IMG/VR virus record: IMGVR_UViG_3300042892_003290 | Coordinates: 1 to 40,525 of that record | DNA: 40,525 bases | DNA from: a virus | Strand: one strand, 5' to 3' | Shown here: piece after piece, positions 1-7,367 of the stretch | Layout: each line of letters opens with the position of its first letter | How positions within the stretch are numbered: the stretch's first letter is position 1 | The notes under the pieces: generated by a model | What the model was told of the DNA's origin: nothing | Seen by the model: only the letters and a program-made list of their open reading frames with translations | Databases searched by the model: none | Translations under genes and position numbers: made by a program

Positions 1-2
1 TT

Positions 3-503
3 GGCGACATGGTGGATGACCCGGAAGCAGCCCAAGGAGGTGACCAAACTGCCCCGGAAGCGGAACCAGCACCAGTTGATCCAGCAGCAGCGGCTGTACC
101 TGCAGAAGAACCAGTACCGCAAGAGGCTGTGGATCCCGACAATCCTAGGGACTACGAAAGACCAGCGATTGATCGTAAGAAGTCAGGCGAGCCACCGTTG
201 ACCATGAAAGATGTAGAATACAAAGACGACAAGCCCAAACGTGATTTCGAAAAGAGAAAGCAGAGGCTCAACACCGAAGAATTAGCAGAGTTTATCACAT
301 CATTTTATGATCGTGACACCGGCACATTCCCCAAAGGCCCAGAAGGCGTTGCTATCATGGTAGGTAAGAAATTTGGTGAACAGGCAGAATCAGTGGCTCG
401 TAGATTTGTAGAAAGAATGGCACCGAACCAGACAACTGATCAAAATCCAGAGTTGTCACGTATTAGAGAATTGTCAGGCATTAGCCAAGGCATTGGAATG
501 TAA
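3..503 (+). CDS. Acidic Pro/Ala-rich phage protein, 3' part
   Basis: The frame is open from the left edge, so this is the C-terminal part of a gene; an ATG at 9 exists but need not be the start. The first ~60 residues are Ala/Pro/Glu-rich and look disordered. A compact domain of about 85 residues follows, charged at first (KRDFEKRKQRLNTEELAEF) and then with a GTFPKGPEGVAIMVGKKFGE stretch and a helical end. A strong terminator follows at 525. I do not recognise a function. A disordered acidic linker before a small helical domain would suit a virion or scaffold-type protein, but that is inference. Confidence 0.8.
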   Translation, partial: GDMVDDPEAAQGGDQTAPEAEPAPVDPAAAAVPAEEPVPQEAVDPDNPRDYERPAIDRKKSGEPPLTMKDVEYKDDKPKRDFEKRKQRLNTEELAEFITSFYDRDTGTFPKGPEGVAIMVGKKFGEQAESVARRFVERMAPNQTTDQNPELSRIRELSGISQGIGM

Positions 504-524
504 CAGTTTCGTCGCAGTTAGATC

Positions 525-549
525 GGGCACTTCGGTGCCCTTTCTTTTG
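525..549 (+). terminator. Intrinsic terminator
   Basis: A perfect 6-bp stem GGGCAC/GTGCCC is closed by a UUCG tetraloop and followed by TTTCTTTT. It lies 22 bases after the stop of the first gene. Confidence 0.9.
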
Positions 550-566
550 GCTAAATGAAATCAAAC
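541..566 (+). repeat. Post-terminator repeat, copy 1
   Basis: The U-tract of the terminator runs into CTTTTGGCTAAATGAAATCA. Nearly the same string follows the next terminator at 1065-1092. The two copies are the only ones I noticed. Confidence 0.5.
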
Positions 567-579
567 TTTTGTGTAAACG

Positions 580-594
580 TTTAGTCCTACTAAA
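580..594 (+). promoter_or_regulatory. Inverted repeat upstream of the secreted-protein gene
   Basis: TTTAGT-CCT-ACTAAA is a perfect 6-3-6 inverted repeat 60 bases upstream of the ATG at 655. It is followed at 598-608 by an A/T run (TTATATATATA) that could serve as a -10. No good -35 is visible, so a regulator-dependent promoter is possible. The gene itself has an AAAGGAA Shine-Dalgarno. Confidence 0.4.
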
Positions 595-654
595 GCGTTA
601 TATATATACGTAGGGAATATTCTTTACGTAAAACAACCTAAAGGAAACTTTAAA

Positions 655-882
655 ATGAAATCCATCGCAATCGTAGTAGCATCATTGTTCGCAGTATCGG
701 CATTTGCACAAGCACCTGCAAAGAAAGAAGAAGCCAAGCCAGCAGCGCCAGCTGCTACAGCAAGTGCTCCAGCACCAGCTAAGGTAGAGGCTAAGAAGGA
801 CGAAAAGAAGCCTGCAAAAAGCGAACCTGCTAAGAAAGAGCCAGCTAAAGCAGACGCAAAAGCCGCTACTCCAGCGAAGTAA
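655..882 (+). CDS. Secreted Lys/Ala/Pro-rich small protein
   Basis: 75 aa. Residues 1-19 form a clear Sec signal peptide (MKS start, hydrophobic core, cleavage after AFA). The rest is almost only K, A, P and E in repeated AK/KKE/PAK words, so the mature protein should be a disordered, basic periplasmic or secreted chain. This style of protein is common in Burkholderiales and related proteobacteria, which hints at host origin. It stands alone between two terminators, with its own upstream region and a good SD (AAAGGAA). The function is unknown; binding to anionic envelope polymers is a guess from composition. Confidence 0.8.
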   Translation: MKSIAIVVASLFAVSAFAQAPAKKEEAKPAAPAATASAPAPAKVEAKKDEKKPAKSEPAKKEPAKADAKAATPAK

Positions 883-1057
883 TTTCGGATTAGATGGCAG
901 TGATCTCATCTTAGATGATGAGATCACATTTGGCCGTAATCGGCGAGCAGCAGAGTTCGGTAAGGTAGTTGAAGATGAGTTATCGGACTATGTAAAGTTT
1001 AGATTATGGTTAGCAAGGCAATTAGCAATGGCAAAGTATAAGGAAAAGTGGGCATGA
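881..1057 (+). CDS. Startless ORF: conserved-looking 58-aa tail
   Basis: This frame, +1 relative to the preceding gene, is open from about 788 to the TGA at 1055. From 887 it reads like a real protein, with LILDDEITFGRNRRAAEFGK and a helical end ELSDYVKFRLWLARQLAMAK. I find no ATG, GTG or TTG start upstream of the conserved-looking part. It may be a gene that lost its 5' end when the KAP-rich gene moved in, a product of frameshifting out of that gene, a non-standard start, or a sequencing slip. The stop codon lies inside the terminator hairpin. T4 keeps gp33/gp59 near gp32, but I see no basis for naming this one. Confidence 0.45.
   Translation, partial: NFGLDGSDLILDDEITFGRNRRAAEFGKVVEDELSDYVKFRLWLARQLAMAKYKEKWA
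901..926 (+). other. Perfect 10-bp hairpin at the gene junction
   Basis: TGATCTCATC, a 6-nt loop TTAGAT, then GATGAGATCA form a perfect stem 18 bases after the stop of the KAP-rich gene and inside the startless ORF. There is no U-tract, so it is not a classic terminator. It could be an mRNA 3'-end stabiliser or a translational element. Confidence 0.6.
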
Positions 1058-1072
1058 CCCGCTTTTTCTTTT
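1044..1072 (+). terminator. Intrinsic terminator before gp32
   Basis: AAAAGTGGG-CATGA-CCCGCTTTT (one G-U pair) is followed by TTCTTTT. It insulates the gp32 promoter from upstream transcription. Confidence 0.85.
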
Positions 1073-1092
1073 GGTAAAATGAATCAAAAAAA
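1065..1092 (+). repeat. Post-terminator repeat, copy 2
   Basis: TTTCTTTTGGTAAAATGAAT, then CAAA, matches the string after the terminator at 541-566 with small changes. Confidence 0.5.
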
Positions 1093-1105
1093 TAGCAGAT
1101 AATCA

Positions 1106-1134
1106 TTGACCTTGATAAATAAAAAGCGCATAAT
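1106..1134 (+). promoter_or_regulatory. Sigma-70-like promoter of gp32
   Basis: TTGACC, 17 bases, CATAAT. The spacer contains TTGATAAATA, which also carries a T4 late-type ATAAATA box (1115-1121). A nearly identical TTGACCTTGAyAAATA block sits at 29906, upstream of the GNAT-like gene. Combined early and late control would fit gp32, which is needed throughout infection. Confidence 0.6.
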
Positions 1135-1191
1135 AAAACATGTGCATAAGGCATATAAAACATTTTAGGCATAACATAGGAGGCATTTAAA

Positions 1192-2160
1192 ATGGCGTCA
1201 CTCGCAGAAATCCGTGCTAAACTTCAAGAAGCACAATCAAAGTCCACAGGACAATCCACCGGCGGTGGAGACAACGCAATTTACCCACATTGGAACATGC
1301 AAGAAGGCAAAGAAGCTGTCGTACGTTTCTTACCTGATGGCAATCCCAACAACACATTCTTCTGGGTAGAACGTGCAATGATCAAATTGCCGTTTGCAGG
1401 TATCAAAGGTGAAACAGACAGTAGGTCAGTACAAGTACAAGTTCCTTGTGTGGAAATGTACAACGACGGCACAGTTTGCCCAATCCTTTCAGAAGTTCGT
1501 GGTTGGTTCAAAGACAAGAGTCTTGAAGAAATGGGTCGTAAGTATTGGAAAAAGCGTTCATACATTTTCCAAGGCTTTGTGGTTGAAGATCCACTCAAGG
1601 AAGATAAACTTCCAGACAATCCTATCCGTAGATTTATTATCGGTCCCCAGATTTACGCTATCATCCGTTCAGCATTGATGGATCCGGAATTGGATGAGTT
1701 GCCAACAGACTTCTTGAAAGGTCTGGACTTCCGTATTGCTAAGACATCTAAAGGTGGCTTCGCTGACTACTCTACTTCAAAGTGGAGCCGTCGTGAGCGT
1801 TCATTGACTGATGTCGAATCAGCGGCAGTAGAAGCACATGGTCTTTTTGATCTCAGCGGATTCTTGCCAAAGAAACCCACTGATGTAGAACTCAAGGTCA
1901 TGAAAGAAATGTTTGAAGCTTCCGTTGATGGTGAAGCCTATGACATGGATCGTTGGGGTCAATACTTCAAACCAGCAGGCATGAGTCAAGCCACTGGTGA
2001 TCCTAATAGACCAGCAGCCGCTGCCGCCTCTGTGCCAGACGCTGATGACGAACCAGCTCCTGTAGCCAAAGCTGCTCCAGCAGCCGCTCCAGCAGCTTCA
2101 ACAGAATCTGCCAGTCGTGCGCAAGACATCCTTGCCATGATTCGCAATCGTCAGAAGTAA
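1192..2160 (+). CDS. gp32: gp32-like single-stranded DNA-binding protein
   Basis: 322 aa, close to T4 gp32 (301 aa). The order N-terminal basic arm, OB-fold core with the KYWKKRSYIFQGFV segment, and A/P-rich C-terminal linker matches T4-like gp32 proteins. It coats ssDNA in replication and recombination and works with UvsX/UvsY, encoded just downstream. The zinc region looks reduced: only two cysteines (PCVEMYNDGTVCPIL) remain, where T4 has H-C-C-x2-C. The C-terminus ends in RAQDILAMIRNRQK rather than the long acidic tail of T4 that recruits partners. It has a strong SD (AGGAGGC) and a downstream terminator. Confidence 0.93.
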   Translation: MASLAEIRAKLQEAQSKSTGQSTGGGDNAIYPHWNMQEGKEAVVRFLPDGNPNNTFFWVERAMIKLPFAGIKGETDSRSVQVQVPCVEMYNDGTVCPILSEVRGWFKDKSLEEMGRKYWKKRSYIFQGFVVEDPLKEDKLPDNPIRRFIIGPQIYAIIRSALMDPELDELPTDFLKGLDFRIAKTSKGGFADYSTSKWSRRERSLTDVESAAVEAHGLFDLSGFLPKKPTDVELKVMKEMFEASVDGEAYDMDRWGQYFKPAGMSQATGDPNRPAAAAASVPDADDEPAPVAKAAPAAAPAASTESASRAQDILAMIRNRQK

Positions 2161-2173
2161 TTAGACTAAACAT

Positions 2174-2203
2174 AGAGTGTGGGGCAACTCACACTCTATT
2201 TCT
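2174..2203 (+). terminator. Hairpin/terminator between gp32 and uvsX
   Basis: A perfect 8-bp stem AGAGTGTG/CACACTCT with an 8-nt loop is followed by ATTTCT. The weak U-tract suggests partial read-through into uvsX, so it may set the gp32:UvsX ratio. Confidence 0.7.
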
Positions 2204-2221
2204 CAACAGGGCAAAAAAATA

Positions 2222-3301
2222 ATGGCAAAAGCATTTGATATTTCTAAATTTAGAAAGTCAATCACTAAATCTATCGACGGTTTAAGTATTGGCTTCAACG
2301 ACCCAACCGATTGGGTTAGTACAAACAACTACGCATTAAACTATCTTATCAGCGGAGACTTTAAACGTGGTATTCCACTAGGCAAGGTAACTGTGTTTGC
2401 TGGTGAAAGTGGTGCAGGTAAATCATTTATCTGTTCAGGCAACCTAGTCAAGAATGCACAAGCACAAGGCATCTTTCCAATCTTAATTGATACAGAAAAC
2501 GCACTTGATGAAAAGTGGTTACACGCACTTGACGTCGACACAAGCCCAGACAAGTTGTTAAAACTTAACATGGCCATGATTGACGATGTGGCAAAGACTA
2601 TTACAGAATTTGTGGCGGAATATAAAACAATGCCCGAAGACGAGCGTCCTAAAGTATTGTTCATTATCGACAGTCTTGGAATGTTACTGACTCCCACTGA
2701 TGTTAACCAGTTTCAAGCCGGGGATCTTAAAGGTGACATGGGTCGTAAACCTAAAGCACTAACAGCACTTGTTCGTAACTGTGTAAACATGTTTGGTAGT
2801 CTAGGCATTGGGCTGGTAGCAACTAATCACACATACGCAAGTCAGGATATGTTTGACCCAGATGACAAGATCAGTGGTGGTCAAGGTTTCATTTATGCAA
2901 GCTCAATCGTAGTTGCTATGCGTAAATTAAAACTAAAACTTGATGCAGATGGCAATAAGACCACAACTGTGCAAGGTATCCGTGCAGCTTGCAAGATCAT
3001 GAAAACTCGTTACGCAAAGCCGTTTGAAAGTGTACAGGTTGAGATTCCTTATGAAACAGGTATGAGTCCATATAGTGGATTAGTCGACTTGTTCGAAGCC
3101 AAAGGCATGCTCAAGAAAGAAGGTAACAGCCTTGTCTACACTACTAAAGACGGTGAGATCATCAAGCAGTTCCGCAAGGCTTGGGAACGCAATGAGAAAG
3201 ACGGCTTAGACATTGCCATGGAAGACATTTCAAAACATGGCGAAATTTCCGCTTCAGAGATAACTACTATTGTTGAACCTGAAACGGAGATTACTGAATG
3301 A
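2222..3301 (+). CDS. uvsX: UvsX RecA-like recombinase
   Basis: 359 aa, with strand-exchange recombinase features. Walker A GESGAGKS lies at residues ~61-68, Walker B in VLFIIDSLGMLL, and an ATNHTYASQ segment follows in the RecA-core style. It drives T4-type recombination-dependent replication with gp32, UvsY and UvsW. I start it at the ATG at 2222 (MAKAFDISKF) rather than the in-frame codon at 2177, because the extra 15 residues would lie inside the terminator hairpin. The next gene overlaps by 4 bases. Confidence 0.95.
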   Translation: MAKAFDISKFRKSITKSIDGLSIGFNDPTDWVSTNNYALNYLISGDFKRGIPLGKVTVFAGESGAGKSFICSGNLVKNAQAQGIFPILIDTENALDEKWLHALDVDTSPDKLLKLNMAMIDDVAKTITEFVAEYKTMPEDERPKVLFIIDSLGMLLTPTDVNQFQAGDLKGDMGRKPKALTALVRNCVNMFGSLGIGLVATNHTYASQDMFDPDDKISGGQGFIYASSIVVAMRKLKLKLDADGNKTTTVQGIRAACKIMKTRYAKPFESVQVEIPYETGMSPYSGLVDLFEAKGMLKKEGNSLVYTTKDGEIIKQFRKAWERNEKDGLDIAMEDISKHGEISASEITTIVEPETEITE

Positions 3302-3531
3302 AAGAAGATTTAATTGCCGACTTATGGCATGTGGTAATTGGGCATATACCTGAAAAACAAAGGCCAGATGTGGCCACTGATTTTGTAAACACACTGTTGG
3401 ACTACGGTATCAAAGAAAGTGTATTGGACAGCCTGCAAGGAGTAGATCCCTTTCTTGACGAAGCTATCACATATGCTATCGACGGTGAAGAGATTGAAGA
3501 CGATGCCGACAGCTACGACGAAGAGGAATAA
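3298..3531 (+). CDS. Small acidic phage protein between uvsX and uvsY
   Basis: 77 aa with an ATGA overlap to uvsX. It has a helical N-terminal part (DLWHVVIGHIPEKQRPDVA, then DFVNTLLDYGI) and a very acidic tail (EEIEDDADSYDEEE). It lies in the same operon as uvsX and the UvsY candidate, with one base pair or less between them. Tight coupling suggests a replication or recombination role, but I do not recognise a family. Confidence 0.85.
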   Translation: MKEDLIADLWHVVIGHIPEKQRPDVATDFVNTLLDYGIKESVLDSLQGVDPFLDEAITYAIDGEEIEDDADSYDEEE

Positions 3532-3987
3532 ATGAATTGGTACGACAAGGTTAGTAAAGATATAAGCAACATTCCAGATGCTGCGGCCTATTATGAAGCT
3601 GAGTTAATCGAAGCAAAACAAGATGTCCGCATAGCGGGTAACATCGAGAAGGCAAGTTCGCAAATGCCCGGCATCGTGGAAGAACGCTTTAATCAACTTC
3701 AAGAAATTGAAGGTATCCTTGAGTACTTAAACATTGAACTTCGTAGACTTCGCAGTCAACATTTTCGCAAATATTTAGAAAACTATCAACGAGCTTTATC
3801 TTCTAGGGACTGTGAAAAGTTCGTAGAAGGTGAAGCTGATGTTGTAGATTTTGAAAAGATCATCAACGATTTTGCCCTACTACGTAACAAGTGGTTGGGT
3901 ATTATCAAAGCACTGGATCAAAAACAGTGGCATTTAAGTAACATTGTTAAACTACGAGTATCTGGGTTAGAAGACGCCAGTCTTTAA
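3532..3987 (+). CDS. uvsY: UvsY-like recombination mediator
   Basis: 151 aa (T4 UvsY 137 aa), starting directly after the preceding stop. It is all-helical and charged. Its C-terminal part, with WLGIIKALDQKQWHLSNIVK and a final LR, has the same layout as the UvsY end, where a Trp-bearing helix precedes an I-K/N-I-x-x-x-R motif. The position immediately downstream of uvsX is where T4-like phages often keep it. UvsY loads UvsX onto gp32-coated ssDNA. The assignment rests on position, size and motif layout; overall similarity could not be tested. Confidence 0.65.
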   Translation: MNWYDKVSKDISNIPDAAAYYEAELIEAKQDVRIAGNIEKASSQMPGIVEERFNQLQEIEGILEYLNIELRRLRSQHFRKYLENYQRALSSRDCEKFVEGEADVVDFEKIINDFALLRNKWLGIIKALDQKQWHLSNIVKLRVSGLEDASL

Positions 3988-4002
3988 TGCTGGGTAATAT
4001 AC

Positions 4003-4018
4003 GCAGATAAATATCTGC
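4003..4018 (+). promoter_or_regulatory. Palindromic late-type promoter abutting a start codon
   Basis: GCAGATA-AA-TATCTGC is a perfect palindrome. It contains the late box ATAAATA (4007-4013) and ends one base before the ATG at 4019. The 5-nt gap puts the expected start of transcription on the A of ATG. No SD is present. Confidence 0.6.
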
Positions 4019-4786
4019 ATGAAACGCATTGTACTAATCACAGGGGGTTTCGATCCCCTTCATTCTGGGCACATCGCCTATATCAACGCAGCTAAAGAAC
4101 TTGGCGATTCGTTAATCGTCGGAGTTAATTCTGATGAGTGGTTACGCCGAAAGAAAGGGCAAGAATTTATGCCCTGGGAAGAACGTGCATCTATCATTGC
4201 CGCACTTCACTATGTTGATCGAGTTATTAACTTTGACGACAGCGATAACAGCGCCAAAGACGCCATTAAGAAAGTCAGAGCAATTCATCCAACAGCTCAG
4301 ATAATCTTTGCCAACGGCGGAGATCGAACAAAAGAAAACATCCCAGAGATGGATCTACTTCAAGAAATGCTTCACTTAGACTTTGTGTTTGGAGTTGGCG
4401 GCGAAGATAAAAAAAATTCTAGTAGTTGGATTTTACAAGAATGGAAAGCACCTAAGACAGAACGTCCGTGGGGCTACTATCGTGTATTACACGAAGTACC
4501 AGGAATGAAAGTAAAGGAACTTACTGTTAATCCTGGGTGCAGTTTAAGTATGCAACGGCATCAACATAGATCGGAATATTGGATTGTAAGTGAAGGCAAC
4601 TGTGCAGTAAATAGTACAATGCCTAACGGTTATGCACTTCCAAGTAAACAACTGTCAATACACGATGAATTTAAAATACCAGTGCATGATTGGCATCAGT
4701 TAACTAATCCGTATACTACACCTTGTAGAATTGTAGAAATACAATACGGTGAACAATGTGTTGAAGAGGATATAGAAAGAAAATGA
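4019..4786 (+). CDS. Cytidylyltransferase / mannose-6-P isomerase-type cupin fusion
   Basis: 255 aa, two domains. Residues 1-~135 are an HxGH-type nucleotidyltransferase (TGGFDPLHSGH near the N-terminus, with VGVNSDEWL and NGGDR motifs), as in the RfaE C-domain and TagD. Residues ~145-255 match the cupin of type II phosphomannose isomerase/ManC (RPWGYYRVLHE, then LSMQRHQHRSEYWIVSEG). It probably makes or channels an activated sugar for the glycosyltransferases that follow. It is the first gene of the sugar island and overlaps the next by 4 bases. Substrates are not readable from sequence. Confidence 0.85.
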   Translation: MKRIVLITGGFDPLHSGHIAYINAAKELGDSLIVGVNSDEWLRRKKGQEFMPWEERASIIAALHYVDRVINFDDSDNSAKDAIKKVRAIHPTAQIIFANGGDRTKENIPEMDLLQEMLHLDFVFGVGGEDKKNSSSWILQEWKAPKTERPWGYYRVLHEVPGMKVKELTVNPGCSLSMQRHQHRSEYWIVSEGNCAVNSTMPNGYALPSKQLSIHDEFKIPVHDWHQLTNPYTTPCRIVEIQYGEQCVEEDIERK

Positions 4787-5463
4787 TTAATATTTTTATC
4801 GGGTACGACCCGCGAGAAGCTATTGCATTTCATGTGTGTACTAACAGTATTATTAGACATTCTAGTAAACCCGTAGCTATAACTCCGCTTGCTTTAAAGA
4901 ACATGCAAGACTATGAAGAAAAACACACCGACGGTAGTAATCAATTTATCTATAGTCGTTTCCTTGTTCCACATCTTATGGAATATAAAGGATGGGCAAT
5001 CTTTATGGACGGCGATATGCTGTTACGTGATGACATCGAAAAACTATGGGCGTTGAGAGATGAGTCAAAGGCGGTTATGGTTGTCAAGCACGACTATAAA
5101 ACTAAGATGACAGAAAAGTATCTAGGGTCAAAGAACGAAGACTATCCTAGAAAAAATTGGTCAAGCGTCATCCTCTGGAACTGCGAACACGCTGCAAATA
5201 AAGTAGTTACTACTGAGTTTATAGAGAATGCCACTGGCGCACAGTTACATAGATTTACATGGTTAACCGATGATCTAATTGGAGAACTTCCTGCTGAATG
5301 GAATTGGTTGGATGTAGAATATGATCGTAACCCGTTAGCAAAATTAGTTCATTATACGTTAGGTACTCCATGTTTTCATGAGTTCGCTGACCAAGGAGAT
5401 TTTGCAAACGAATGGCATAGAGAAAGGCTCTATGTTGATTACTGTTTACAGCGCGGCTTATGA
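4783..5463 (+). CDS. GT-A glycosyltransferase (GT8-like)
   Basis: 226 aa. The N-terminus INIFIGYDPREAIAFHV and the catalytic region WAIFMDGDMLLRDDI, with a DxD metal/nucleotide-sugar site, are typical of small phage and bacterial GT8-like enzymes. It would transfer a sugar from a nucleotide donor in the cytoplasm. It overlaps both neighbours by 4 bases, so it is translated together with the cytidylyltransferase fusion and the first GT-B-like paralog. The acceptor is unknown. Confidence 0.85.
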   Translation: MINIFIGYDPREAIAFHVCTNSIIRHSSKPVAITPLALKNMQDYEEKHTDGSNQFIYSRFLVPHLMEYKGWAIFMDGDMLLRDDIEKLWALRDESKAVMVVKHDYKTKMTEKYLGSKNEDYPRKNWSSVILWNCEHAANKVVTTEFIENATGAQLHRFTWLTDDLIGELPAEWNWLDVEYDRNPLAKLVHYTLGTPCFHEFADQGDFANEWHRERLYVDYCLQRGL

Positions 5464-6257
5464 TATTTCTCAGCAAGAACGGCGAAGATCCGTATATTAA
5501 CATGTTTGCACAAGGCTGTAAGACTAAATTTACAGCAACTGATAATTTTCAATACAGCAGCAGTCAAGATCCTATTGTGCTGAGAGGCATTCTTAAAAAG
5601 AAAATAATTCATAAGTGTTGGGAAGATCAACGTGATTTCTATTATATGGATACAGGTTATTTCGGTAACGAGATCACAGATTCTAATCCCAACGGATGGA
5701 AGTACTGGCATCGCATAGTAAAAAATGATCTACAGCATAACACTGTGATAAAGCGACCCGATGACAGGTTCCGTCATTTTAATAAAAAAATACACGAATG
5801 GAAGCCGCCTGGTAGAAAAATATTGATTGCGAAACCTGACGACAAACCCATGAGATTTTACGACTACGATATGCAGACATGGCTGGATCATGTAGTGTCA
5901 ACTATTAAACAGCATACCGATCGTCCGATAGAAATTCGTGATCGTGCAGCTAAAAGATTAGATCGAATGGTTACTAATACACTTCAAGAGGCACTAGATG
6001 ACGATGTGTTTGCTCTAGTGACTTTCAACAGTGTAGCAGCCACAGAAGCTGTGTTTTATGGCGTTCCTGTTTTTACGTTAGCCCCTTCAAACGCAGCAGC
6101 TCCAATGGGACTACAAGATCTCAGTTTGATAGAAACTCCTCGGTACCCGGACACAGATGAGAGATACCAGTGGGCCTGCCATTTGGCTTACGGGCAGTTT
6201 CACAACAGCGAGTTATCTTCCGGACGTGCATTAGAATTATTACAGAAGAATTTTTAA
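5460..6257 (+). CDS. GT-B-like paralog A
   Basis: 265 aa, first of five related proteins in the island. Shared marks are YMDTGYFGNE and WHRIVKND in the N-part, a middle ILIAKPDD strand, helix WLDHVVSTIKQHTDRPIEIR, then FNSVAATEAVFYGVPVF, and the tail PDTDERYQWACHLAYGQF. The NSxAAxEAxxxGVPV block resembles the donor-side loop of GT-B/capsule-synthesis-type transferases. The call is family-level only; the N-terminal Rossmann half is short compared with full GT-B enzymes, so it could be a diverged or partner-dependent enzyme. Confidence 0.75.
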   Translation: MIFLSKNGEDPYINMFAQGCKTKFTATDNFQYSSSQDPIVLRGILKKKIIHKCWEDQRDFYYMDTGYFGNEITDSNPNGWKYWHRIVKNDLQHNTVIKRPDDRFRHFNKKIHEWKPPGRKILIAKPDDKPMRFYDYDMQTWLDHVVSTIKQHTDRPIEIRDRAAKRLDRMVTNTLQEALDDDVFALVTFNSVAATEAVFYGVPVFTLAPSNAAAPMGLQDLSLIETPRYPDTDERYQWACHLAYGQFHNSELSSGRALELLQKNF

Positions 6258-6260
6258 AAT

Positions 6261-7367
6261 ATGAAAGCACTAATAAGCGACAAAGAGATAGCAAATTTTT
6301 TAGTGACACTGATTACTAAAAGTTTCAGTGACGCTGATATAGAAACTGCGTTATCTCTAGAATACAATGAGCAAGAACTAGGTAATGAAATTTTAAATGT
6401 CATTGAAAAACGAGATTCTGGAAAACTACACAAGTTCAAAGATAAGATAAAAGGAAAACTGCACTCAGCAGTAAGCAACGATCTACGAGCACATGTTAAT
6501 AAACTTCAAAATTTTTTAGACGGTACCCGCAAGAGAAAAGAATATGTTATTAGAAAAAATATTACAGCGATTATAGAAACCTTAGGTGCTGACAATATTC
6601 TGCAATTATACAAAGACAGCAATGAACAAGGATTTGTTAAATCAACAGCATTGCACATTGACTCGAATACAGAGTTAGTTAGGCGGTCAGTTTATCAAGA
6701 ATCCGCCGAAACATGCTTTTTTAGAAACATGGACGGTAATGAACAAATGTTACTGTCGAGAATGGGAGGAGGGCATCCATTCTGGTTTATTGATACAGGG
6801 TATACAAACTTTTTACACGGAAAACAGAAAGTATGGCATCGATTGGTTAGAAATAACTTGCACCATTCGGCAATGTTTAATCCCCCAGTAGATAGGTTGG
6901 GAATTTTTGAATCGTTTCCACAATCTTGGAGAGAAGGCGGTGATAAAATTTTAATTATAGAACCCGGCGGATTTTCTGCAAGAACGTTTGGTATTGATAT
7001 CGCCCAGTGGAAAAAAGAAGTCGAAGTTGAAATTAGAAAATATACTGACAAAAAAATAGTTATTAGAGAAAAACTAAGTAAGAAAGTTAGACAAAATCTA
7101 TATAAAGAATTGTGCGACGATGATTACTATTGTGTTATAAACATCAATTCAAATGCTGCTACAGAAGCAGTGTGGGCTGGCGTACCTATAATCACACTTG
7201 ATAAACATATTACTAATTCAATTAGTCGATCAAAGATTTCGGAAATAAATGATCTTGCAAGACCTCATCTTGCCAACTGGTTGTGTACGCTCAGTTACAG
7301 CCAATTTACCTATGATGAATTAATAGACGGTACTGCATCAACAATAGTAAAAAAATATCATGTCTAA
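6261..7367 (+). CDS. GT-B-like paralog B with helical N-extension
   Basis: 368 aa. From residue ~165 it aligns with paralog A: WFIDTGYTNFLHG, VWHRLVRNNLHH, ILIIEPGG, WKKEVEVEIRKYTDKKIVIR, INSNAATEAVWAGVPIITL, and LANWLCTLSYSQFTYDELI. Residues 1-~160 are an extra Lys/Glu-rich helical region with no match I recognise; it may be a coiled-coil or membrane-proximal adaptor. The gene is visibly A+T-richer than the replication genes. Confidence 0.75.
   Translation: MKALISDKEIANFLVTLITKSFSDADIETALSLEYNEQELGNEILNVIEKRDSGKLHKFKDKIKGKLHSAVSNDLRAHVNKLQNFLDGTRKRKEYVIRKNITAIIETLGADNILQLYKDSNEQGFVKSTALHIDSNTELVRRSVYQESAETCFFRNMDGNEQMLLSRMGGGHPFWFIDTGYTNFLHGKQKVWHRLVRNNLHHSAMFNPPVDRLGIFESFPQSWREGGDKILIIEPGGFSARTFGIDIAQWKKEVEVEIRKYTDKKIVIREKLSKKVRQNLYKELCDDDYYCVININSNAATEAVWAGVPIITLDKHITNSISRSKISEINDLARPHLANWLCTLSYSQFTYDELIDGTASTIVKKYHV

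Noticed and set aside
1281-1619. Minus-strand ORF opposite gp32
   Set aside because: Shadow frame of gp32, no signals.
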